The notes under the pieces: model-generated
The model's database searches: none
The model's input: only the letters and a program-made list of their open reading frames with translations
What the model was told of the DNA's origin: nothing
Assembly: GCF_047495875.1 (NCBI RefSeq)
Contig: NC_092465.1
Location: 1,604,501 to 1,668,500 of the forward strand
DNA length: 64,000 bases
Direction: 5' to 3'
Source of the DNA: Pithys albifrons albifrons
Taxonomy: Eukaryota > Chordata > Aves > Passeriformes > Thamnophilidae
Shown here: positions 54,815-64,000 of the stretch, in pieces
Layout: every line of letters begins with the position of its first letter
Position numbering within the stretch: the stretch's first letter is position 1
Program-made: the position numbers and the translations under genes

Positions 54815-56245
54815 CTGCCCCTCCTGCTGCTCAGGGCAGCTTCCCCCAACTCACCTGGCCCAGGCTCAGTCCAGGGGCAGGATCTGGCCCAGGCTCAGTC
54901 CAGGGCAGGACTTGGATGTCCCCAAAGGAGGCCCAGCCCAGGTGGCTCCAGCCCAGCCCTGCCCTGAGGAACCCACAGACACCCCCTGGGACAGGAATAT
55001 GCTGGTTTATGGAATCATTCAGAGTTTAGGAATCTGTCTTTAGATCCCAGGGAGTTTTCTGAACGGCTGATGAAGCGGCAGCCCAATTTTTAGGAAGAGT
55101 GGAAAGGCTGAGAGGAGAACAATCCACGGATACACAGAAAGAGCAGAAGATCCAACGAGGTGTGTCCAACAGAGACTCGACAGCCACTGCTGGGGGAGCT
55201 GCTCCCACCCTCTGCTCCCTCCAGGAAAGGCTCCTCTTATCCCCAGGGAGCAGGGCAGGAGAGCTCAGGGAGCACCACCACAAGTGCCAAACACAGACTT
55301 AACCCTTCTCAAACTCCTTTTGACAATTCTCAAACTGCTTCTCACTTCTGTGGCCTGATCTCTGTAATCCCCCCAAAACAGCCTTTAAAAGAAACAACAG
55401 CCTAAAAGCCCAAAATTCAACTCATGAGCAAACTCCAGGTGTAAAACTCCACACAGGCACTGCAGAGATGGGGGTTATAAACTAAAATATTAGCAGGAAA
55501 AGCAACCCCAAAGCTCCCCAAGATTCCTCTCTAATGGGATTTGTTTCCAAGAGCAAGAGCATCACCCTGGAGATATTCTGGGCAGGGATTTCCCCCCTCC
55601 TCCTCCTCCTCCTCCTCCTCCTCCTCAGTGGGGAAGGTCAGGCAGGGGGCAGATGCAGCACTTCCATGGACTTCCATCTGCTGGAGCATCCGGAGCACAG
55701 AGGAGGAGGCAGGAAAGGCTGGAGTCAGCCAAGCCCTCCCTGATGTGTCACTGGCCAAACAACATTCCTTTTTGGCTTTTGGAACCCCAGGACAATCCAG
55801 TCAGCCTGGCTGGGGGTGTGTCAGGGCTTGCTCTGCAAAGCTCTCCCTGGTGGTGAAACGGGGCTGGGACTGAGGGCTGAGGTCACCTCTGGCTCTGGGG
55901 GGACCACACGGGTGGGTGGGAGCTCCTTCAGCCTCAGCTCAGCTCCACAGGAGACCTTTGGGAACCAGGAAAAACCATCCCCATCGCTGCTGGTTTACCA
56001 AGAACACAAATTAATTACAGCCAAACACGGGAGGACCTCCACAGAAAGGGCAACTCTCACTCCTGCCTGTTGATGCCTTTCACTCCTGGATCCAAGTTCT
56101 TCCCAGAGCTGACTCAGAGGCTCCCAAAGCCCCTGGGAATCCCACCCCCTTTATCAGTGACCCCTCAAGCAGAGCTGAGCCTGAGAGGAGACACTCCTGC
56201 TGCTCTGAGGGTTGTTCAGTTATTCAGGACACAGAGGTGAGAGGT
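54815..56245. other. Intron 1, largely single copy
   Basis: It contains a (TCC)n run at 55595-55626. No exon recognised. Confidence 0.4.
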
Positions 56246-56249
56246 CTCT

Positions 56250-56378
56250 GTGACTTCCCCATCCCTGGGAGTGTCCAAGGCCAGCCTGGACAGGGCTTGG
56301 AGCAACCTGGGACAGTGGAAGGGGTGAGATGGTCCTTCCAAGCCCAACCAGTGTGGATTCTGGAATTCTGGAACTCTG
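56250..56378 (+). mobile_element. CR1 3' fragment
   Basis: CCATCCCTGGGAGTGTCCAA, CAGGGCTTGGAGCAACCTGG, GGTCCTTCCAAGCCCAACCA. Confidence 0.85.
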
Positions 56379-56654
56379 GGATCACTGAAGTCCCAGATGA
56401 CTTCTCAAAAACCTGAAATTTATGTTGGGAATGATGAAAACTTGGGACTGACATTCCCCACACTAATGATGGGATCTACACTGCAGGCTCATGCCCTGGC
56501 AGAGCCCAGGCAAGGTGTGTTCCCCTCTCTGTGTCTTTCCCATGGTTTGACCCTCTCCTTAACCCTATTTGCATAACTAATTACAACACTGGGTTTGTTG
56601 CATTTAAACTTTAACAACCCTCAAGGCTCTGGAAGGAGCTTTAAAAGTTAACGT

Positions 56655-56765
56655 GTCACAGAGTCCTGGAATCATTAAGGCTGGAAAAGCCCTCCAAGGT
56701 CACCAAGTCCACACTGTGCCCGATGCCAACCTTGTCACCCAAGAGCCAGAAGGTGCCCCCTGAGC
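56655..56765 (-). mobile_element. CR1 fragment
   Basis: GTCACAGAGTCCTGGAATCA, TTAAGGCTGGAAAAGCCCTC, CAAGGTCACCAAGTCCACAC. Confidence 0.75.
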
Positions 56766-57144
56766 CTCCTTTTCTCCAGCTGAGCCCCCCCAGCTCCCTC
56801 AGCTGCTCCTTCCCAGCTCCATTCCCTGCCCTGGGCACCTCCAGCCCCTCCATGTCCCTCCTGGCTGAGGGAAAAATAAAAAAACAGGGGAAAAAACAGA
56901 GTTAAAAATTGAGGAAAGTTTGGTCTGTGTCCCTGTGGGTGCTCCAAGCCCCTGCAGGGCAGATGATCCCACAGCTGGTGTCCCTTTTCCACACCTCCAT
57001 TCCCAACTGCTGGAAAACCTGCCCTGCAGCTCCAGCAGGGCACAAATAAATGGAGGGAACTGGAGGAAAGGGAGAAAACAAGCTCTGTAAATACACATTC
57101 CTGGGTGGTCTTCCAGACAGCCAGGAGAGGGTTTGGAGGCAGCA

Positions 57145-58735
57145 GGATGAGCTGTGGGATGTTCAGAGTGTCCTGGATCCTGGAGACAGCAGGATGAGCT
57201 GTGGGATGTTCAGAGTGTCCTGGATCCTGCAGGATGAGCTGTGGGATGCTCACAGAGTGTCCTGGATCCTGCAGGATGAGCTGTGGGATGTTCAGAGTGT
57301 CCTGGATCCTGGATCCTGCAGGATGAGCTGTGGGATGCTCACAGAGTGTCCTGGATCCTGGAGGCAGCAGGATGAGCTGTGGGATGTTCAGAGTGTCCTG
57401 GATCCTGGAGACAGCAGGATGAGCTGTGGGATGTTCAGAGTGTCCTGGATCCTGCAGGATGAGCTGTGGGATGCTCACAGAGTGTCCTGGATCCTGCAGG
57501 ATGAGCTGTGGGATGTTCAGAGTGTCCTGGATCCTGCAGGCAGAGCTGTGGGATGTTCAGAGTGTCCTGGATCCTGCAGGATGAGCTGTGGGATGTTCAG
57601 AGTGTCCTGGATCCTGCAGGATGAGCTGTGGGATGTTCAGAGTGTCCTGGATCCTGCAGGCAGCAGGATGAGCTGTGGGATGTTCACAGAGTGTCTTGGA
57701 TCCTGCAGGCAGCAGGATGAGCTGTGGGATGCTCACAGAGTGTCCTGGATCCTGCAGGATGAGCTGTGGGATGTTCAGAGTGTCCTGGATCCTGCAGGAT
57801 GAGCTGTGGGATGTTCACAGAGTGTCCTGGATCCTGCAGGATGAGCTGTGGGATGTTCAGAGTGTCCTGGATCCTGGATCCTGCAGGATGAGCTGTGGGA
57901 TGTTCAGAGTGTCCTGGATCCTGCAGGATGAGCTGTGGGATGTTCAGAGTGTCCTGGATCCTGCAGGATGAGCTGTGGGATGTTCAGAGTGTCCTGGATC
58001 CTGCAGGATGAGCTGTGGGATGTTCAGAATGTCCTGGATCCTGCAGGATGAGCTGTGGGATGTTCAGAGTGTCCTGGATCCTGCAGGATGAGCTGTGGGA
58101 TGTTCAGAATGTCCTGGATCCTGCAGGATGAGCTGTGGGATGTTCAGAGTGTCCTGGATCCTGCAGGATGAGCTGTGGGATGCTCACAGAGTGTCCTGGA
58201 TCCTGCAGGATGAGCTGTGGAATGTTCAGAGTGTCCTGGATCCTGCAGGATGAGCTGTGGGATGTTCAGAGTGTCCTGGATCCTGGAGGCAGCAGGATGA
58301 GCTGTGGGATGTTCAGAGTGTTCTGGATCCTGCAGGATGAGCTGTGGGATGTTCAGAGTGTCCTGAACCCTGCAGACAGCAGGATGAGCTGTGGGATGTT
58401 CACAGAGTGTCCTGGATCCTGGATCCTGCAGGATGAGCTGTGGGATGCTCACAGAGTGTCCTGGATCCTGGAGACAGCAGGATGAGCTGTGGGATGTTCA
58501 GAGTGTCCTGGATCCTGAAGGATGAGCTGTGGGATGTTCAGAGTGTCCTGGATCCTGCAGGCAGCAGGATGAGCTGTGGAATGTTCAGAGTGTCCTGGAT
58601 CCTGCAGGATGAGCTGTGGGATGTTCAGAGTGTCCTGGATCCTGAAGGATGAGCTGTGGGATGTTCACAGAGTGTCCTGGATCCTGGATCCTGCAGGATG
58701 AGCTGTGGGATGCCCACAGAGTGTCCTGGATCCCA
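57145..58735. repeat. About 40-bp minisatellite, about 40 copies
   Basis: Units GGATGAGCTGTGGGATGTTC, AGAGTGTCCTGGATCCTGCA, with GCTCACAGAGTG and GGAGACAGCA length variants scattered in a non-random order. It ends in TCCTGGATCCCACAGCTCCT. Confidence 0.97.
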
Positions 58736-59879
58736 CAGCTCCTCTTTTCCAGGTAATTCAGGAGCATCCCTGAGCTCCACACCAGGATCTGAGCTCAGCA
58801 GAGACACATTCCCAAGAAACCAGGACAGAACAGCCACTCCTCTGGAGCACTCCAGGTCTGGCATCAACTTCACTCCCAGATTCCCTCCCTCCCTCCCATC
58901 CCAGCTCCCCCTCCCTGTCTGGTCCCTGCCCTGCCAAAAAGCAGCACTGAGGTTTTTATGGAGTCCCTTCCCACGTGCCCTGAGTGGAGCTCACACAGTT
59001 CATGTGCCGGGTCCTAAATCCCTTTGGATTCTCCTTCCTGCCCCTCCTTGGCAGCCCCAAAAACCAAAACCCACCCAGTGCAGGTGTTTGGGTCAGAGAG
59101 AACCCAGAGGGGTTTGGGGCTCTGTCTGTCTGACCACTGGGCTTTTAGTTTTTTCTATTTTTCTACAAAATATCAGGAAAACACTGAAAACCCCACCTGA
59201 AATCAGGAACAAAAACCCCTTTCTGGTCTCCTGTGTCCTGCCCCCAAATGTGGGGGTCACACAGACCCACAGCCCTGCTGGCCCTGAGCTCTGGGGACAC
59301 CCAGGGCCACCTGGAAATGACATTCAGGGGGAGCAGAGTGGCCCAAACCCTCCCAGGCAGTGCCAAGGGGTGAAGCAAACAAAGACTTCTTGGACAGGAG
59401 TCAGAGGAACAGCCTGAAATTGGGCTTTGGGATCCCTTTCCTTGAGTCAGGCAGCAAATCTGAGCTTCAAAAATGACTGTGGAAAATGGAGCAAAGCTGG
59501 GAAAAGGCAAGAGGAGCTTTCTTAAGTCCAGTATTAAGGACAGTGAGCTCTGGCCACCACACACCTCTGTCCATGGGCCCTTTGCAGTGGGGAGGGACTG
59601 GATTCTTGGAGTAGCACCTGGAGATGTCCCACCAGGCAACCATAAACCCTCTTGTGGTGTTACTGCTACTCACAGAGCTGTGCTGGCCACCTCACCCCAC
59701 CCCAGCCTGGTGATGTTCCCCAGCCCAGAGAGCTGCAAACCCTCCCAGCTCAGGACACCAGAGCTGCTCCCACCAGGATGCTCCTGGTGGCTCCACACTC
59801 CACTGTCCCGTCTCCAGGTGCTGCCCTGATGGTGCCAATCACAAGAGGTGGCACTCACAGGAGTGGTTTGCACCTGGAC
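58736..59879. other. Intron 1, no gene seen
   Basis: Single-copy sequence. Nothing recognisable. Confidence 0.35.
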
Positions 59880-60490
59880 AGCTCCAAACTCTCCATGTGG
59901 GTTACCCAGAGAAGGGGCACAACCAAAGGAGGGCCACAAAGATGGGGAGGGTCTGGAGGGGCCACACCAGGAGCAGCTGGGGGGAGTTGGTTTGGTGGGG
60001 AAGGGGAGACTGAGGGGAGAATCCTCAGGGTCTGCAGCTCCTCAGGAGGGGCAGGAACCTTCTCTGCTCCCTGTGGGACCAGGGACAGCACCCAGGGAAG
60101 GGCTGGAGCTGTGTCAGGGCAGGGACAGCACCCAGGGAAGGGCTGGAGCTGTGCCAGGGCAGGGACAGCACCCAGGGAATGGCTGGGGCTGTGCCAGGGC
60201 AGGGACAGCACCCAGGGAATGGCTGGAGCTGTGCCAGGGCAGGGACAGCACCCAGGGAATGGCTGGGGCTGTGCCAGGGCAGGGACAGGGTGGATTTTAG
60301 GACAAGGCTCTTCCCCCAGAGGGTGGTGGGCACTGACCAGGCTCCCCAGGGCAGTGGGCACAGCCCCAAGGCTGCCATAGCTTCAGGAGGGTTTGGACAA
60401 TGGGACAGGGACAGGGTGGGATTGTTGGGGTGTCTGTGCAGGGCCAGGGATTGGACTGTGATCCCTGGGAGTCCCCTCCATGAACCCCAC
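59880..60490 (+). mobile_element. CR1-type element with internal 40-bp repeat
   Basis: CR1 words ACCTTCTCTGCTCCCTGTGG, CTTCCCCCAGAGGGTGGTGG, ACCAGGCTCCCCAGGGCAGT and GGGGTGTCTGTGCAGGGCCA. Between them five copies of a 40-bp unit (60081-60290, AGGGACAGCACCCAGGGAAT then GGCTGGAGCTGTGCCAGGGC). Confidence 0.8.
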
Positions 60491-60565
60491 AAGGGGAGGG
60501 TGATGCTCCTGCTGCCAGGAGTTCATGGCTCAAAAAGCTCTGACCCAACTGAGCAGCTTCTCCCA

Positions 60566-60708
60566 GACAGAATCCCAGACTGTTCTGGGTTGGAAGGACC
60601 CACAAGGACCATCGAGTCCAACTCTTCAGTCAATGGCCCACACAGGGGATTGAACCCATGACCTTGGCATTGTTACAGCCAAGTTTTATCCAGCTGAGCC
60701 AATGCCAG
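60566..60708 (-). mobile_element. tRNA-Ile-headed SINE with CR1-like tail (TguSINE1-like)
   Basis: On the minus strand the head reads TTGGCTCAGCTGG (box A), then TAACAATGCCAAGGTC and GGGTTCAATCC (box B), closely following tRNA-Ile. The tail GAGTTGGACTCGATGGTCCT and CCTTCCAACCCAGAACAGTC is CR1-like. This structure is known from the zebra finch TguSINE1 family. It lies sense to FMNL2 in intron 1. Confidence 0.75.
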
Positions 60709-60711
60709 GGT

Positions 60712-61504
60712 CCCACCCCTGCCAGGTGTGCCCTGCAGGAACCAAAGGGGCACCTCACCCAGTGCAAATGCCCCAGCAATTCCTTGGGCTGCTCCTCAGG
60801 CTGCTGCTGCCCCAGCCAGACAAAAAGAGTGTCCCTGCCCCACTCCAACTGCCAGCCAAGGTGACAAGAGCTGAGCAGAGGGGAGGGAGCACCTGAGCCA
60901 CCTAAATTAACACTAATTACCTTGAAACCCAGCACTGCCCCCCTCCCTCCCTCCCTCCAACTGCTGAGCCACCCATGGGATAAATAAATGCAGGATGCAA
61001 AAAGGCCTCTCAGCCAACCTGGGGCTTTGAGGTGTTTGAGTGGCTCAGATTTGCATCCCAGCAGAATCTCTGGGGGTTGATCCCGAGTTCCTCCTTCCCA
61101 GGCACTTCCTGCTGATGCCACTGGGAATTTTCCCTGCGTGGGATGGCAAGTCAGGGACCTCAGACACAGGAACTGCTCCCTGGAGCTCACACTGATGGGA
61201 AGTGGCCCCTGAAACCCGGAATTTCCTAAAGACTCTCAGCAGAGAACTGAAATCCTGGTCACTGAGAGGAAAAGAGGAATAAACCCCCTTGGCTTAACTC
61301 AAGCTCAGATTTCACTGCCTGGGTCTAAGATTTTATCTCCCAACCTTCCTTAGCAGGTACCAAAAAATGCCCCCAGTTTGTGCCTGTTTGTTTGTGGCTG
61401 TTTTGAATAGCAGATATTTTTGTGATTTATTTCTCCTTTAATCTCTCTCACGCTGAGGGAAATTGTGCCTGTTGATTTGCTTGGAATATTAATTGGTTAA
61501 AACT
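60712..61504. other. Intron 1, no gene seen
   Basis: Single-copy sequence. A CCCT-type run at about 60940-60957. No exon recognised. Confidence 0.35.
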
Positions 61505-62222
61505 GGAATGCTGGGCAGGGACCTGGGATGCCGAGGGCAGGGATCTGGGATGCTGGGCAGGGATCTGGGATGCTGTGCTCCCCAGGGAAAGGATCTGGAA
61601 TGCTGGACAGGGATCTGGAATGCTGTTCTTCCCAGGGCAGGGATCTGGGACACTCCCCACCCCCTGGATGCCATGCAGGGAACTGGAATGCCAGGACAGG
61701 GATCTGGGATGCTCCCCACCCCCTAGATGCCATGCAGGGATCTGGAATGCCAGGACACGGATCTGGAATGCCAGGACACGGATCTGGAATGCTCCCCACT
61801 CCCTGGATGTCATGCAGGGATCTGGAATGCCAGGACAGGGATCTGGGATGCCAGGACAGGGATCTGGGATGCTCCCCACCCCCTGGATGCCATGCAGGGA
61901 TCTGGGATGCCCAGGACAGGGATCTGGGATGCTCCCCACTCCCTGGATGTCATGCAGGGATCTGGGATGCCCAGGACAGGGATCTGGGATGCTCCCCACT
62001 CCCTGGATGTCATGCAGGGATCTGGGATGCCCAGGACAGGGATCTGGGATGCTCCCCACTCCCTGGATGTCATGCAGGGATCTGGAATGCCAGGACAGGG
62101 ATCTGGAATGCCAGGACACGGATCTGGGATGCTCCCCACCCCCTGGATGCCGTGCAGGGATCTGGGATGCCCAGGACAGGGATCTGGGATGCTCCCCACC
62201 CCCTGGATGCCGGGCAGGGTGA
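61505..62222. repeat. About 59-bp minisatellite
   Basis: Units with GGATCTGGGATGCTCCCCAC, CCCCTGGATGCCATGCAGGG, ATCTGGAATGCCAGGACA. The start is degenerate and the middle is homogeneous with a CTCCCTGGATGTCATG variant. Confidence 0.95.
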
Positions 62223-62382
62223 GGCCGGGGCGATGCCGGTGCTGTTCCTGCTGTTCCTCACAGAGAGGCCACACCAGCTAATTCTTGGAGGCAGCCAAAG
62301 GAGTCTGGATTGGAAACATCTGGCGAAGGCAGCGGCCTCAGCTCAGTCACCCCAGCCCTGCACAGCCCTTGGCAGCTCCTCA

Positions 62383-62750
62383 TGGAGGGGCTGCTTCCCA
62401 CCAGGACAGCTCCCCATGGAGGGGCTGCTTCCCACCAGGACAGCTCCCCATGGAGGGGCTGCTTCCCACCAGGACAGCTCCCCATGGAGGGGCTGCTTCC
62501 CACCAGGACAGCTCCCCATGGAGGGGCTGCTTCCCACCAGGACAGCTCCCCATGGAGGGGCTGCTTCCCACCAGGACAGCTCCCCATGGAGGGGCTGCTT
62601 CCCACCAGGACAGCTCCCCATGGAGGGGCTGCTTCCCACCAGGACAGCCCCCCATGGAGGGGCTGCTTCCCACCAGGACAGCTCCCCATGGAGGGGCTGC
62701 TTCCTACCAGGACACCATGGAGTGGCTGCTTCCCACCAGGACAGCTCAGC
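62383..62750. repeat. 34-bp minisatellite, about 10 copies
   Basis: Unit GCTCCCCATGGAGGGGCTGC plus TTCCCACCAGGACA, almost invariant. CCCATGGAGGGG is a partly self-complementary core. Confidence 0.97.
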
Positions 62751-62949
62751 CCCTCAGACACCTCTTCAGCCCAACCCTTCCTGGTGGCTCCTGTCCAAGC
62801 CCTACAACTGCCCCATCTCCTCCTTTTCCTTTGTGCCAGTGGCACCAAGAGCCACCTGGATGAAGGGGAAGCTCCAATTTTCAGTTCCCTCCTTGATTAT
62901 GGAACCTGTCCCAGGTCCCTGCCCATGGAGCTGGTCCTGCCCACCTCAA

Positions 62950-63060
62950 TTCATGGAATCCCAGAATGGTCTGGGCTGGAAAGGACCTCAAACCCACCTC
63001 AGTGCACCCTCTGTCACCTCCCACCAGCCCAGGTTGCTCCAGGGGAATGCAGGACACGGA
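62950..63060 (-). mobile_element. CR1 3' fragment
   Basis: ATGGAATCCCAGAATGGTCT, GGGCTGGAAAGGACCTCAAA, CCACCAGCCCAGGTTGCTCC. Confidence 0.8.
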
Positions 63061-63569
63061 TGGAACTTCTCAGCACTGTGGGAAAACATTCCCTGTTTGT
63101 CATTGCTCCCAACACGGAGTTTCCTGCAGGACCTGCAGCATCTCCACAGGAAAATACACTTTACTTGATTTCCTACCCCTTTTTCTTTCCAGAACATAAA
63201 GGCACAACACCCATCACGTCCCTCCCTCCCTCCCTCCCTGGGCAGTTCTGCTGCTCTGGGCTCTCCACGCCAGAACTTGGAGCAGAAAATCTTTTGTGCT
63301 GCCTCAGTCACTTTGTGTTCCCTCAGATCTGGTATTTTTAACAGCAATAATCCAACACTCCACCTACAGATTATCTCATGGCCTCTGAATTCAATGGCTT
63401 TGGGGGAAAACAGAAAACATTTCCAGGAATAATGTTAAAAAGGCACCAAAATAGATTTCAGGATCTTCAATAACTTTTAACACTTTGGATTAAGCATCTG
63501 CTTAAACCCACAGAGCCCCCACTCACAGAGCTCTTCCACACACAGGGTGAGGAATCTCACAGAAGCCCA

Positions 63570-63795
63570 GGATAAGGAAGGTGGCAAAGCCCTGCCAGCC
63601 CCTGGAGCCCACCCTGTGCCCAATGCCCACCTTGGCAAAGCCCTCCCAGCCCATGGAGCCCACCCTGTGCCCGATGCCCACCTTGGCAAAGCCCTCCCAG
63701 CCCATGGAGCCCACCCTGTGCCCAATGCCCACCTTGGCAAAGCCCTCCCAGTCCATGGAGCCCACCCTGTGCCAAATGCCCACCTTGTCCCCCAG
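63570..63795. repeat. 51-bp minisatellite, 4 copies
   Basis: Units with CCTTGGCAAAGCCCTCCCAG, CCCATGGAGCCCACCCTGTG and CCCAATGCCCA. Confidence 0.9.
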
Positions 63796-63799
63796 CCCA

Positions 63800-64000
63800 G
63801 AGCACTCAGTGCCACAGCCAGTCCTGCCTTGGGCACCTCCAGGGGTGGGCACCTCAAACCTCCCTGGGCAGCCCCTGCCAGGGCCTGCCCACCCTTTCCA
63901 TGCAGCAATTCCTGCTCTGTGCCCCCTGCCATGGGCACTGTGCCAGTGCCTGCCCACCCTTTCCATGCAGCAATTCCTGCTCTGTGCCCCCTGCCCTGCC
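63800..64000 (-). mobile_element. CR1 relic with repeated unit, cut by window edge
   Basis: Reverse form of the 1-272 and 5395-5850 type: GGGCACCTCCAGGGGTGGGC, CCCACCCTTTCCATGCAGCA, ATTCCTGCTCTGTGCCCCCT, with the last 67-bp unit duplicated. Confidence 0.8.

Noticed and set aside
60600..60710. Functional tRNA-Ile gene on the minus strand
   Set aside because: The arms are degraded, and the sequence runs straight into a CR1-like tail; it is a SINE head.
43343..64000. FMNL2 first coding exon or promoter CpG island
   Set aside because: I searched for a start encoding MGNAGS and the ELEERF segment, and for a CpG-dense block, and found neither; exon 1 is probably outside the window.

Overview
This window is vertebrate, almost certainly avian, genomic DNA. 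CR1 LINE 3' ends with the avian tail pattern occur throughout in both orientations, and a tRNA-Ile-headed, CR1-tailed SINE at 60566-60708 resembles the songbird TguSINE1 family, so a passerine is the best guess. I see no bacterial, phage or plasmid genes. The many long reading frames are open because tandem repeats have unit lengths that keep a frame open. They are not genes.

The only protein-coding gene I can support is on the minus strand: formin-like 2 (FMNL2). Nineteen exons between 43342 and 318 give 2406 coding bases, or 802 codons, with every junction phase matching and GT/AG at every intron. In transcript order they encode the N-terminal GTPase-binding/FH3 armadillo region (43342 to 14566), the coiled coil (12907 to about 10300), the proline-rich FH1 (about 10200 to 9246) and the first half of the actin-nucleating FH2 domain (6030 to 318). 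The first coding exon, expected to carry the N-myristoylation start, is not found and should lie beyond 64000, so 43343-64000 is intron 1. The last FH2 exons and the C-terminal autoregulatory tail lie below position 1. Paralogue choice rests on protein recall: the sequence fits FMNL2 clearly better than FMNL1 or FMNL3.

Layout: 1-2013 FH2 exons and CR1; 2041-3853 two dense minisatellites; 4598-6030 FH2 exons; 6031-9245 an intron with an AT-rich single-copy part and a 31-bp array; 9246-10422 FH1 exons split by an intron that is mostly minisatellite; 10423-15663 coiled-coil and FH3 exons; 15664-29096 FH3 exons separated by long arrays; 29097-37156 N-terminal exons; 37157-43258 a large intron with one arm of an inverted duplication and a CR1 cluster holding two near-perfect palindromes; 43259-43342 the first exon seen; 43343-64000 intron 1, with further arrays, a tandem duplication, the second arm of the inverted duplication, and the SINE.

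The main biological interest is structural. Nearly every intron carries one or more minisatellites, several visibly born inside CR1 copies. Other unusual items are higher-order repeats, a 659-bp inverted duplication with a templated 41-bp copy at its edge, 39-bp-arm palindromes, and an array whose every unit looks like a 3' splice site next to a real FH2 acceptor. I found no self-contained undescribed gene system.
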